NCBI GenBank assembly: GCA_013813145.1 | Contig: JACCSE010000452.1 | Span: forward strand, 1 to 11,803 | Direction of reading: 5' to 3' | Length of the DNA: 11,803 bases | Source: Gemmatimonadales bacterium | Lineage (GTDB): Bacteria; Gemmatimonadota; Gemmatimonadetes; Gemmatimonadales; GWC2-71-9 | Part shown: positions 1 through 6,732 of the stretch, piece by piece | Layout: the number at the start of each line of letters is the position of its first letter | How positions within the stretch are numbered: the stretch's first letter is position 1 | The notes under the pieces: generated by a model | Database searches by the model: none | What the model was told of the DNA's origin: nothing | The model's input: the letters and a program-made list of their open reading frames with translations, nothing else | Position numbers and translations under genes: made by a program

Positions 1-143
1 AGCACTTCGTGTCCATCATGCGGGCGGTGCTCATGCGCGGTGCGGGGCTGGAGACCGTGGGCCGGCCGATCCTGGGACTGGCGGCGGCCGGCGCGGCGGT
101 GCTGACGCTGGCGGTCATGCGATATCGGAAGTCGGTGGCGTAG
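1..143 (+). CDS. ABC-2 type transporter permease, C-terminal end (partial)
   Basis: An open frame enters from the left edge (first full codon at 3) and stops at TAG 141-143, giving the last 46 residues. It begins HFVSIMRAVLMRGAGLE, followed by a hydrophobic Gly/Ala/Leu helix of about 20 residues and a short basic tail (RYRKSVA). The pattern of a 'HF..I.R...L.GAGLE' amphipathic stretch, one last membrane helix and a basic cytoplasmic end is typical of the C-terminus of ABC-2 family permeases of the YhhJ/YbhR kind, which form the membrane half of drug or lipid exporters. The ATPase partner would lie to the left, outside the window. The family call rests on this short tail only. Confidence 0.7.
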   Translation, partial: HFVSIMRAVLMRGAGLETVGRPILGLAAAGAAVLTLAVMRYRKSVA

Positions 144-158
144 ACGCGCGGGGGGCTC

Positions 159-272
159 GCGCCGGAGGCGGCACGCTCTCCGGGCGCTGCAGTTACCGCT
201 GCTTTCGCCGAGCCGGCATGCGGATCCTATGGCGGTAACTGACGCTTCCTCCGGGCGCACCGCCTCCGGCGC
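159..272. repeat. Composite inverted repeat with direct-repeat cores in a convergent gap
   Basis: Outer arms GCGCCGGAGGCGG (159-171) and CCGCCTCCGGCGC (260-272) are perfect 13-bp reverse complements. Inner arms AGTTACCGC (191-199) and GCGGTAACT (232-240) are perfect 9-bp reverse complements. The two segments between outer and inner arms (172-190 and 241-259) are both exactly 19 nt. They are not inverted copies but near-direct repeats sharing ACGCT and CTCCGGGCGC. The element lies between the converging ends of the ABC permease (143) and the GGT-like gene (385). It could be a REP-like element, a bidirectional terminator or the relic of a small palindromic insertion; no T-tract supports an intrinsic terminator. 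The rest of 144-384 holds a short GC hairpin (146-150 with 158-162) just after the permease stop and no supportable gene. Confidence 0.65.
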
Positions 273-384
273 TCGCTGCGGCGCGATCGGTAAGGTCAAT
301 GGGGGATGTCACGTTGGTAACGAGAGATCGGGCGTTCGAGCCGTACGGGGTCGATCTGCTGAAGGCGTGATGGCGCTCGAGCGT

Positions 385-2280
385 CTACCACGCCACCCCA
401 TGATCCTCTCCGTAGTCGCTCGAGGCGCCCCACATCGTCCCGTGCGACCGGTCGAACAGGATGGCGTTGATCGGTCCCGACGTACGCTCTCCGAACTCGA
501 GCGTGTATCCCATACCCTCCAGCCGCGAGCGCACGCTGTCGGGTGTGGACGACGCGACGAGCAGCCGTCCCGGCCGCGACTCGTGCGCCCCGAAAGACGA
601 TCGCATCTGCTCGCTGTTGATGTTCGGTGCCTCCGCCGCCTGCTGTGGGGTCATACCGAACTCCACGACGTCGAGAAAGAACTGGAGGAGGTTCTGGTCC
701 TGCCCGTCACCGCCCTGCACCGCGAAGGAGAGAAACGGCAGCCCTTCCTTGAGCGCCAGCGTCGGCGTGAGGGTGACGCGCGGGCGCTTGCCCGGCTCGA
801 TGACGTTATAGGGGCCGTCCTCCGGCCGGGTGACGAAGCTCTGCGCCCGCTGGCTCAGTCCGATCCCGGTGCGACCGGCGATCATCGCCGGCACCCAGCC
901 CCCGCTCGGCGTGATCGACACGACCCATCCGGCACTGTCGGCGGCCTGGATGGAGGTGGTACCGGCGGAGAACTGCGCGTGGAAAGCCGAGTCGGATAGG
1001 GCCGGCGCGAGGCTCGAAGTCCGGCGGTCCTGTTGACCGCTCTTTTCCATGCTGTCAGGCGCGGGGACGACCGACCAGCGGGCGAGCAAGTCGGAGAAGG
1101 GGTTGGCGCCGCCCTGATACGGGTAGGGATCGCCGGGCTTCACGGTTGAGTCGTTCCGGGTCCAGTCGATCCCGGCGAACCGCGCCTTGGCGTACTCCTT
1201 CGAGAGCAGTCCCCGCACCGGTTCGGCCGGCGGGAAGTACGGGTCTCCGTAGTAGAAGTCCCGGTCGGCGTAGGCCAGGTTCATCGCCTGATACAGCGCG
1301 TGGATGTACTCGGGCGTGTTGTAGCCCATCCGCTTCAGGTCGGCGTTCTCCAGGATGTTGAGCGCCTGGAGCATGACCGGCCCCTGCTGCCAGATCGGAA
1401 GCTTGAACACGGCAATGCCCTTGTACGTGGTGCTCAGCGGCTGCTCGACGCGGACCTTCCAGCGAGCCAGGTCCCGTAGAGTGATCAGCCCGCCCTCCTC
1501 CTGCACTCCGCGCACCAGCTCGCGCGCGATGTCTCCCTTGTAGAAGCGTTCGTAGGCGGCGTAGATCGCCTGCTTGCGGCTTCGCCCCGCCGCGAGCGCC
1601 GCTCGTTCCGCCGCGACCAGCCTGCGCAGCGTGCCGGCGAGATCGCGCTGCACGAAGACTTCGCCGGCCTCGGGCGCCTCTCGTGGCCGGCCAAGGTGCG
1701 GGAGGTAGACGCCCGGCGAGTAGCGCCACCGCTTGATCCGATCCTTCTCTCGCTCGATCGCATCCGCGGTCTGCGCCTCGATCGGGTAGCCGTCGGCCAG
1801 TTGGATCGCCGGCCCGAGCACCTCGGCCAGGGAGAGCGTGCCGAACTCGGCCAGCATCGTCATGAGCCCACCCGGGGTGCCGGGAGTTACCGCCGCGAGC
1901 GCGCCGTACTCCGGCGGGTAGCGGTAGCCGCGAGACCGATAGAACTCGGTGGTGGCTCCCGCCGGCGCGACGCCGAGGGCGTTGATGCCGAGGACCTTCT
2001 TGAGCCCGGGGTGATAGATGAGCGCCTGGGTCTCGCCGCCCCATGACAGCACGTCCCACATCGTGGTAACGGCCCCGAGCATGGCGCAGGACGCGTCGAC
2101 CGCGTTCCCGCCCCGGGCGAACATCAGCGCCCCCGCCGTCGCGGCGAGCGGCTTCCCGGTGATGGCGATCCAGTGCTTGGCGTGCAGCGGCGGCTTCGCG
2201 GTGCGTTGCGCCTGGAGCGGCGCGATGCTGCAGCAGAGCGCGCCGACAAGGAAGCAGACGCGCGAACGTGAGACGGTCAT
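385..2280 (-). CDS. Secreted gamma-glutamyltransferase-like Ntn hydrolase with altered substrate pocket
   Basis: This is a 631-residue member of the GGT/T3 Ntn-hydrolase family, made as a proenzyme that cuts itself before a threonine. I chose ATG 2280 over ATG 2286 because AAAGG then sits at a better distance. A signal peptide (basic SRSR, hydrophobic core, PLQA-Q) predicts export. Family marks are NAVDA near residue 60, TPGTPGG near 132, the autocleavage site AGTTS with probable nucleophile T441, and GGD at 523-525 before a LLQFFLDVVEFGM helix. By-eye comparison with E. coli GGT shows that pocket residues are not conserved: the Arg of the D-x-R-E-x-A-P motif is Leu (L102), the DDF Asp is Ser (about 481), and the SSM serines are V502-T503. 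The His after TT is Ser. It is thus probably an active Ntn amidohydrolase, but true gamma-glutamyl specificity is doubtful. It is last in a likely three-gene unit, 31 nt after the DUF4440 gene. Confidence 0.85.
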   Translation of the reverse strand: MTVSRSRVCFLVGALCCSIAPLQAQRTAKPPLHAKHWIAITGKPLAATAGALMFARGGNAVDASCAMLGAVTTMWDVLSWGGETQALIYHPGLKKVLGINALGVAPAGATTEFYRSRGYRYPPEYGALAAVTPGTPGGLMTMLAEFGTLSLAEVLGPAIQLADGYPIEAQTADAIEREKDRIKRWRYSPGVYLPHLGRPREAPEAGEVFVQRDLAGTLRRLVAAERAALAAGRSRKQAIYAAYERFYKGDIARELVRGVQEEGGLITLRDLARWKVRVEQPLSTTYKGIAVFKLPIWQQGPVMLQALNILENADLKRMGYNTPEYIHALYQAMNLAYADRDFYYGDPYFPPAEPVRGLLSKEYAKARFAGIDWTRNDSTVKPGDPYPYQGGANPFSDLLARWSVVPAPDSMEKSGQQDRRTSSLAPALSDSAFHAQFSAGTTSIQAADSAGWVVSITPSGGWVPAMIAGRTGIGLSQRAQSFVTRPEDGPYNVIEPGKRPRVTLTPTLALKEGLPFLSFAVQGGDGQDQNLLQFFLDVVEFGMTPQQAAEAPNINSEQMRSSFGAHESRPGRLLVASSTPDSVRSRLEGMGYTLEFGERTSGPINAILFDRSHGTMWGASSDYGEDHGVAW

Positions 2281-2311
2281 GAGCATCGGCCTTTCGCAGG
2301 GGTAAGGCTGC

Positions 2312-2749
2312 CTACCGAATGGTACTCGGCAGCGGCCGATCCCACCTCCCCGGAGCGCTGAGGCCGAGCGGCACGTACAGCTCGCCCTGAATCAGCCAGC
2401 CCGCGTCGAGGTACTTCTGCCACTTGGCGAAGTAGCGTCCGCTCATTCCGAACCTGCCCTCGGTGGCACTCCACCCGGATTCCCAGTGGCCCCGTTCGGC
2501 CGCCATTCCCCAGGCCGTGAACACCTCGACCTCGGTCGGGTGCCGCACGATCAGAAGATCGGGCTTCGCCCGCAACTCCTGGCTCAACCGCTCGACACTC
2601 GCCTCCCTGCCTACCCCGTGAGCGTTGGTCGCGGTGACGACCAGGTAATCGGGCGCCCAGCATCGGCTCAGCATAGGCAGGTCGTGCTCCGCCAAGGCCC
2701 GATTCGACCTCGCGCGCACGGAGCGTATCGCGGCTTCCTCCACGCTCAC
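2312..2749 (-). CDS. DUF4440 / SnoaL-like (NTF2-fold) protein
   Basis: 145 residues starting at GTG 2749, with no signal peptide. The N-terminal helix (AIRSVRARSNRALAEHD) is followed by a WAPDYLVVTATNAHGVGRE block and then a beta-rich half with AWGMAAERGHWESGW, GRYFAKWQKYLDAGW and ELYVPLGL. This is the full motif order of DUF4440/SnoaL-like proteins: a small alpha+beta barrel used as ketosteroid-isomerase-like enzymes or small-molecule binders. No catalytic role can be assigned from sequence. Its GTG start overlaps the TGA stop of the upstream PepSY-TM remnant (GTGA, 2746-2749), so translation is probably coupled. It lies 31 nt before the chosen start of the GGT-like gene, which suggests co-transcription. 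Confidence 0.85.
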   Translation of the reverse strand: MSVEEAAIRSVRARSNRALAEHDLPMLSRCWAPDYLVVTATNAHGVGREASVERLSQELRAKPDLLIVRHPTEVEVFTAWGMAAERGHWESGWSATEGRFGMSGRYFAKWQKYLDAGWLIQGELYVPLGLSAPGRWDRPLPSTIR

Positions 2750-2997
2750 GGGGAGACGCGCCCGGCTCGCTTGGTCCGCCGCAGGCGGCGGATCGCCAGC
2801 ACCACTCCAGTGATGGCCGAGAGTGCGCCGCTGCTGAGGAGACTCAGGAGCACGACCCTCCAGACGAGTGGATGGCGGTTGAGAGCGGGGTAGTCCAGGC
2901 TGTGCAGCGCGTCCCTGCAGTGCCTCCGGGGTAGATCGGGCGGGTTTTCAGAGTAGTTGGAGCCATACCCAGGGGGGAGGGGGTGGGCCGCACACAC
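2746..2997 (-). pseudogene. C-terminal remnant of a PepSY-associated TM protein
   Basis: From about 2907 leftward the frame reads LHSLDYPALNRHPLVWR, then one hydrophobic helix (about residues 44-69, VVLLSLLSSGALSAITGVVL) and a basic tail IRRLRRTKR. This matches the last helix of PepSY_TM proteins (LHSLDFP...RPLWD...GG...S.TGV.LG.RR), which are normally several hundred residues with several TM helices. The upstream part of the frame (2908-2997, opening at GTG 2997 with no clear ribosome site) is Pro-rich and shows no similarity to the family. No neighbouring frame carries the missing N-terminal part. I read it as a 5'-truncated fragment. It could still be translated as a one-TM peptide, since its stop overlaps the DUF4440 start, which may explain why the fragment persists. 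Confidence 0.65.
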
Positions 2998-3013
2998 AGC
3001 TTTGGACCTAAAT

Positions 3014-3065
3014 CCACATTTGTCAAGATGGAATGTGGTCGTAATCTGTCACCGTAATGAGACAC
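3014..3065. promoter_or_regulatory. Divergent promoter region with a dyad and a tandem 13-bp repeat
   Basis: This AT-rich island separates the - strand DUF4440/GGT unit from the + strand hut operon. A perfect dyad CCACATT (3014-3020) / AATGTGG (3032-3038) surrounds TTGTCAA. Read on +, TTGTCA (3020-3025) with TAATCT (3042-3047, 16-nt spacer) is a modest sigma-70-like promoter. Read on -, the same spot gives TTGACA (3021-3026) with only a weak -10 (AAAGCT at 2998-3003). Next come two abutting 13-bp units, CGTAATCTGTCAC (3040-3052) and CGTAATGAGACAC (3053-3065), identical at 10 of 13 positions and covering the -10 and start region. Such an array suits a shared control region, but no binding protein can be named. 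Confidence 0.4.
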
Positions 3066-3079
3066 ATCTAGCTTCTTAA

Positions 3080-3105
3080 GCACCCCACCCCACAGGGGGA
3101 GGGAT
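3080..3105. promoter_or_regulatory. Candidate CsoR-type operator (C-tract / G-tract dyad)
   Basis: The segment CACCCCACCCCACAGGGGGA followed by GGG, flanked by AT bases, has the C-rich then G-rich pseudo-palindrome of CsoR-family operators. It resembles the M. tuberculosis CsoR site, which has CCCACCCC...GGGGTGGG arms. It lies about 75 bp before the ATG of the csoR-like gene. Two similar tracts are nearby: ATACCCAGGGGGGAG (about 2967-2981) and GGGTGG/CCACCC (3130-3135 / 3146-3151), the latter just upstream of the ribosome site. Any could be the operator, or form structure in the leader RNA. This is assigned by pattern only. Confidence 0.35.
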
Positions 3106-3177
3106 TGCGGCTAGGTCGCCAAGATTGTAGGGTGGACCGGAGCACCCACCCGCGCCCTGCCACTGGTGAGGACCTAT

Positions 3178-3447
3178 ATGGCCCAGTTCTCCGGTAACCA
3201 GCAGCAGCTCATCCACCGGATCTCCGGAATCGAAGGCCACGTCCGCTCGCTCAAGAAGCTCATCGGCGAGGAGCGGGAGCCGCTGGAGATCCTCATGCAG
3301 ATCTCCTCGATCCGGGCCGCGATCGAGCGGCTCTCGCACGTGATCTTCGAGGAGTTCGTCGAGGGCGCGCTGCACGACATCCAATCCGACGAGGGGCGGA
3401 CGGCGGCCATTGCCGACATCCGCGCCGCGCTGGAGACGCTTCGCTAA
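3178..3447 (+). CDS. CsoR/FrmR-family (DUF156) regulator lacking all metal ligands
   Basis: 89 residues, nearly all helical. I chose ATG 3178 because GTGAGG sits six bases upstream; a GTG at 3166 would add four residues. Family marks are LIHRISGIEGHVRSLKKLI (helix 1), EILMQISSIRAAIERL (helix 2) and a third helix to the end. These are the all-alpha tetrameric repressors that bind DNA until Cu(I), Ni/Co, formaldehyde or sulfur species modify conserved Cys/His residues. Aligned without gaps to M. tuberculosis CsoR, Cys36 becomes P35, His61 becomes F60 and Cys65 becomes A64. The protein has no cysteine, and Pro2 of FrmR is Ala. It is the first gene of the operon, with hutH starting 13 bases after its stop, so it probably regulates histidine catabolism and its own expression. 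The inducer is unknown. Fold call is firm; function is inferred from position. Confidence 0.85.
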   Translation: MAQFSGNQQQLIHRISGIEGHVRSLKKLIGEEREPLEILMQISSIRAAIERLSHVIFEEFVEGALHDIQSDEGRTAAIADIRAALETLR

Positions 3448-3460
3448 CGCCAGGGGTCGT

Positions 3461-5017
3461 ATGATCACGATCGACGGGCAGCATCTGACGGTGGAGGAGG
3501 TGGCGAGCGTCGCCGACGGGCGCGAGCGGGAGCTGGTTCTGGCCGAGAGCGCGCGGTGGCGGATGGAGCGCTCGCGGGCCCACGTGGAGATGCTGCTGGC
3601 ACAGAACGAACGCATCTACGGCGTCACCACCGGCTTCGGCCGGCTGTCCGAAGTGTTCATCTCGCCTCCGCGGCGGAGCGAGCTGCAGCTCAACCTGATC
3701 CGCAGCCACTCCAGCGGCCTCGGTCAGCGGCTGAGCGCCCGCGAGGTGCGCACGATCATGCTGCTCCGAGCCAACGCGCTGGCGCATGGGTGCTCCGGGT
3801 GCCGGGTCGAGCTGGTCGAGCGGCTGCTGGCGCTCCTCGCCGGCGGGATGCACCCGGTGGTGCCCGAGGTCGGGTCGGTCGGCGCGAGCGGCGATCTCGC
3901 CCCGCTGGCCCACGTGGCCCTGGGGCTTATCGGCGAGGGCGAAATGGAGGTCGAGGGGGTGACGGTCTCGACGGCCCAGGCCCTCGCGCGGGCCGGCCTT
4001 GCGCCGCTGCGACTGGTCGAGAAAGAAGGGCTTGCGCTCATCAATGGGACCCAGGGCACGACCGGGTTCACCCTGCTGGCGCTCCTCGGGGCGGAGACCC
4101 TGGTCGAGACCGCGGAAGTCGCGGGCGCGATGACGCTCGAGGCGCTGCGGGGCACGCCGGAGCCGTTCCGTCCCCCGGTCCACCAGGCGCGGCCCCACCC
4201 CGGGCAGATCACCAGCGCGGCCCGGCTGTGGTCGCTCCTGGCCGATTCCGAGATCCGGGAGTCGCACCGGTACAATGATCCCCGGGTGCAGGACGCCTAC
4301 TCGCTCCGCTGCATGCCGCAGGTCCACGGCGCCGCGCGCGAGGTGCTGCGCTATGTCCGCGGCATCGTGGAAGTCGAGATCAACAGCGCCACCGACAATC
4401 CGCTGATCTTCCCCGAAGAGGATCTCGTGGTGAGCGCGGGAAACTTTCACGCGCAGGTGGTGGCGCAGGCGGCGGACTTCCTCGCGATCGCCCTCACCGA
4501 CCTCGCCAGCATCAGCGAGCGGCGGCTCGAGCGTCTGCTCAATCCCGACCTGTCCGAGCTCCCGGCCTTCCTGGCAAAGGACCCCGGGATTCAGTCCGGC
4601 CTCATGATCACCCAGCTCGCCGCGGCCGACCTGCTGGCGGAAATGAAGGTGCTGGCGCATCCGGCCAGCGTGGATTCGGTCCCCACCAGCGGGAACAAGG
4701 AGGACCATGTGTCCATGGGGTTCACCGCGGGCCGGAAAGTGCGGCGGACGGTGGAATGTCTCGAGTACGTCCTCGCTCTCGAGCTGCTCGCCGGCGCCCA
4801 GGCGCTGGAGTTCCTCCGTCCGCTCCGGCCCGGCCGCGGGGTGAAGGCGGCGTACGATATAGTGCGACGGCTGGTTTCCCCGCTGGATGGGGATCGAGTG
4901 CTGACCGGCGACATCGAAGCGCTCCGGACCGCGGTGGGCAGCGGGGCGTTCGCGGCCATCGCGGCCGGCGCGGACGCGGCGGCGCCCGCCCGGGAAGCGC
5001 CCGCGAAGCAGCGGTAG
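3461..5017 (+). CDS. hutH: Histidine ammonia-lyase
   Basis: 518 residues. The ATG at 3461 follows AGGGG, and numbering from it agrees with Pseudomonas putida HutH; an upstream in-frame start at 3410 would overlap the csoR-like gene. The enzyme deaminates L-histidine to urocanate in the cytoplasm, the first step of the Hut pathway. The MIO cofactor triad A142-S143-G144 is in SVGASGDLAPLAH, and the catalytic tyrosine is Y53 in IYGVTTGFG. Other family blocks are RSHSSG, LINGTQGTT, TDNPLIF, SAGNFHAQ and TSGNKEDHVSMG. The protein ends in an Ala-rich tail of about 25 residues beyond the conserved fold. It is the second gene of the operon; hutU starts 27 bases after its stop. Confidence 0.97.
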   Translation: MITIDGQHLTVEEVASVADGRERELVLAESARWRMERSRAHVEMLLAQNERIYGVTTGFGRLSEVFISPPRRSELQLNLIRSHSSGLGQRLSAREVRTIMLLRANALAHGCSGCRVELVERLLALLAGGMHPVVPEVGSVGASGDLAPLAHVALGLIGEGEMEVEGVTVSTAQALARAGLAPLRLVEKEGLALINGTQGTTGFTLLALLGAETLVETAEVAGAMTLEALRGTPEPFRPPVHQARPHPGQITSAARLWSLLADSEIRESHRYNDPRVQDAYSLRCMPQVHGAAREVLRYVRGIVEVEINSATDNPLIFPEEDLVVSAGNFHAQVVAQAADFLAIALTDLASISERRLERLLNPDLSELPAFLAKDPGIQSGLMITQLAAADLLAEMKVLAHPASVDSVPTSGNKEDHVSMGFTAGRKVRRTVECLEYVLALELLAGAQALEFLRPLRPGRGVKAAYDIVRRLVSPLDGDRVLTGDIEALRTAVGSGAFAAIAAGADAAAPAREAPAKQR

Positions 5018-5044
5018 TCCCACTCTCCACTGACGGAGCAACCG

Positions 5045-6724
5045 ATGGCGATGCCCCAGACTCGCGAGCCCCTCTCGGCGCCTCGGGGCCCGGTCCGGAC
5101 CACCAAGGGGTGGCACCAGGAGGCAGCCCTCCGCATGCTGCTGAACAACCTCGACCCGGAGGTAGCCGAGCGGCCGGAAGACCTCGTCGTCTACGGGGGG
5201 ACGGGCCGCGCGGCCCGCGATTGGCATTGCCTCGACGCCATCGTCGCCAGCCTGCGACAGTTGGAGGACGATGAGACGCTGCTGGTCCAGAGCGGGAAGC
5301 CGGTCGGGATTCTGCGCACCCAGCGGGCCGCGCCACGGGTGCTCATCGCCAACAGCAACCTGGTGGGCCGATTCGCCACCTGGGACCACTTTCGCGAGCT
5401 GGAGCGCCAGGGACTCACGATGTACGGGCAGATGACGGCCGGCTCGTGGATCTACATCGGCTCACAGGGCATCCTCCAAGGCACCTACGAGACCTTCGGC
5501 GCGGTTGCGCGCCAGCACTTCGGCGGGTCGCTGGCCGGCCGGCTCGTGGTCACCGCCGGCCTGGGCGGCATGGGGGGCGCACAGCCGCTCGCGGCGACCA
5601 TGCAGGGGGCCGCCTGCCTCGGCATCGAGGTGGATCCGGAGCGCATCGAGAAGCGCTTGGCGACCCGCTATTGCGACCGGATGACCTGGAGTCTCGACGA
5701 GGCGGTGCACTGGTTGGGGGAGGCCAAGGCCCAGGGGACCGCCCTCTCCGTGGGGTTGGTCGGGAACGCCGCCGAGGTGCTCCCGGAGCTGCTGCGAAGA
5801 GGCCTCATCCCGGACGTGCTCACCGACCAGACCAGCGCGCACGACACGCTCAACGGATACCTGCCGGCCGGGCACACGCTGGAGGAGGCTCGATCGCTCA
5901 GAGCGTCGGATCCGAAACGGTACGTCGCGCTGGCCACAGCTTCCATCGTCCAGCAGGTGCGCGCCATGCTCGCGCTCCGGGACCGCGGCGCCGTCACCTT
6001 CGATTACGGCAACAACCTGCGCACGGTCGCGCACGACGCCGGAGTGGCGGACGCGTTCCAGATTCCCGGCTTCGTCCCCGCCTACATCCGGCCGCTGTTC
6101 TGCGAAGGGAAGGGGCCCTTCCGGTGGGTCGCGCTGTCGGGCGATCCGTCGGACATCTATCGCACCGACGACCTGATCCTGCAGCTCTTTCCCCAGGACG
6201 ACCACCTCCGGCGCTGGATCACCCTCGCGCGGGAGCGGGTGGCCTTTCAGGGATTGCCGGCCCGCATCTGCTGGCTGGGCCAGGGCGAGCGGGCGCGGTT
6301 CGGCGTGGCGCTGAACGACCTGGTCGCGTCGGGCGAGCTGTCCGCCCCGATCGTCATCGGGCGCGATCACCTGGACACCGGCAGTGTGGCGTCTCCCTTC
6401 CGCGAGACCGAGGCGATGCTCGATGGCAGCGACGCCATCGCCGACTGGCCGATTCTCAACGCGCTGGTGAACGTGGCGAGCGGCGCCTCCTGGGTCTCCT
6501 TCCACCACGGCGGAGGAGTGGGTATGGGCAACTCGCTGCACGCCGGGCAGGTCATCGTGGCGGACGGCACGGCGGAGATGCGGGTTCGCCTGGAACGAGT
6601 CCTGACGAACGATCCCGGCATGGGCGTCCTGCGGCATGCCGATGCGGGCTATGACCTCGCGGTCGCCACCGCCGAAGCCCAGGGGCTCCGGGTGCCGATG
6701 CGCGAGCGGAGTGGAATGGCGTAG
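5045..6724 (+). CDS. hutU: Urocanate hydratase
   Basis: 559 residues, the usual length. ATG 5045 follows GGAG at 5035-5038. The enzyme adds water to urocanate to give 4-imidazolone-5-propionate, using tightly bound NAD+ as an electrophile. Visible marks are the N-terminal YGGTGRAARDW, GSWIYIGSQGI, the NAD-binding loop GLGGMGGAQP (172-181), DQTSAHD, DYGNNLR, and the catalytic cysteine C409 in GLPARICWLGQGER (C410 in P. putida). The C-terminal HHGGGVGMGNSLHAGQ block is complete. The M20 deacylase gene begins eight bases after the stop, continuing the operon. Confidence 0.97.
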   Translation: MAMPQTREPLSAPRGPVRTTKGWHQEAALRMLLNNLDPEVAERPEDLVVYGGTGRAARDWHCLDAIVASLRQLEDDETLLVQSGKPVGILRTQRAAPRVLIANSNLVGRFATWDHFRELERQGLTMYGQMTAGSWIYIGSQGILQGTYETFGAVARQHFGGSLAGRLVVTAGLGGMGGAQPLAATMQGAACLGIEVDPERIEKRLATRYCDRMTWSLDEAVHWLGEAKAQGTALSVGLVGNAAEVLPELLRRGLIPDVLTDQTSAHDTLNGYLPAGHTLEEARSLRASDPKRYVALATASIVQQVRAMLALRDRGAVTFDYGNNLRTVAHDAGVADAFQIPGFVPAYIRPLFCEGKGPFRWVALSGDPSDIYRTDDLILQLFPQDDHLRRWITLARERVAFQGLPARICWLGQGERARFGVALNDLVASGELSAPIVIGRDHLDTGSVASPFRETEAMLDGSDAIADWPILNALVNVASGASWVSFHHGGGVGMGNSLHAGQVIVADGTAEMRVRLERVLTNDPGMGVLRHADAGYDLAVATAEAQGLRVPMRERSGMA

Positions 6725-6732
6725 GCCGGGCG

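Noticed and set aside
229..999. 256-codon + strand open frame starting in the composite repeat
   Set aside because: It runs antisense into the conserved 3' half of the GGT-like gene and has no recognisable domain or ribosome site.
3293..5389. 698-codon open frame on the - strand opposite hutH and the start of hutU
   Set aside because: It is opposite strongly conserved HutH and HutU coding sequence. The translation is low-complexity Arg/Pro/Gly/His-rich as expected from the reverse strand of GC-rich codons, and it shows no domain.
5446..6654. 402-codon + strand open frame inside hutU in another frame
   Set aside because: Arg/Gly/Ala/His-rich shadow of hutU; the HutU frame has all catalytic and NAD-binding motifs.
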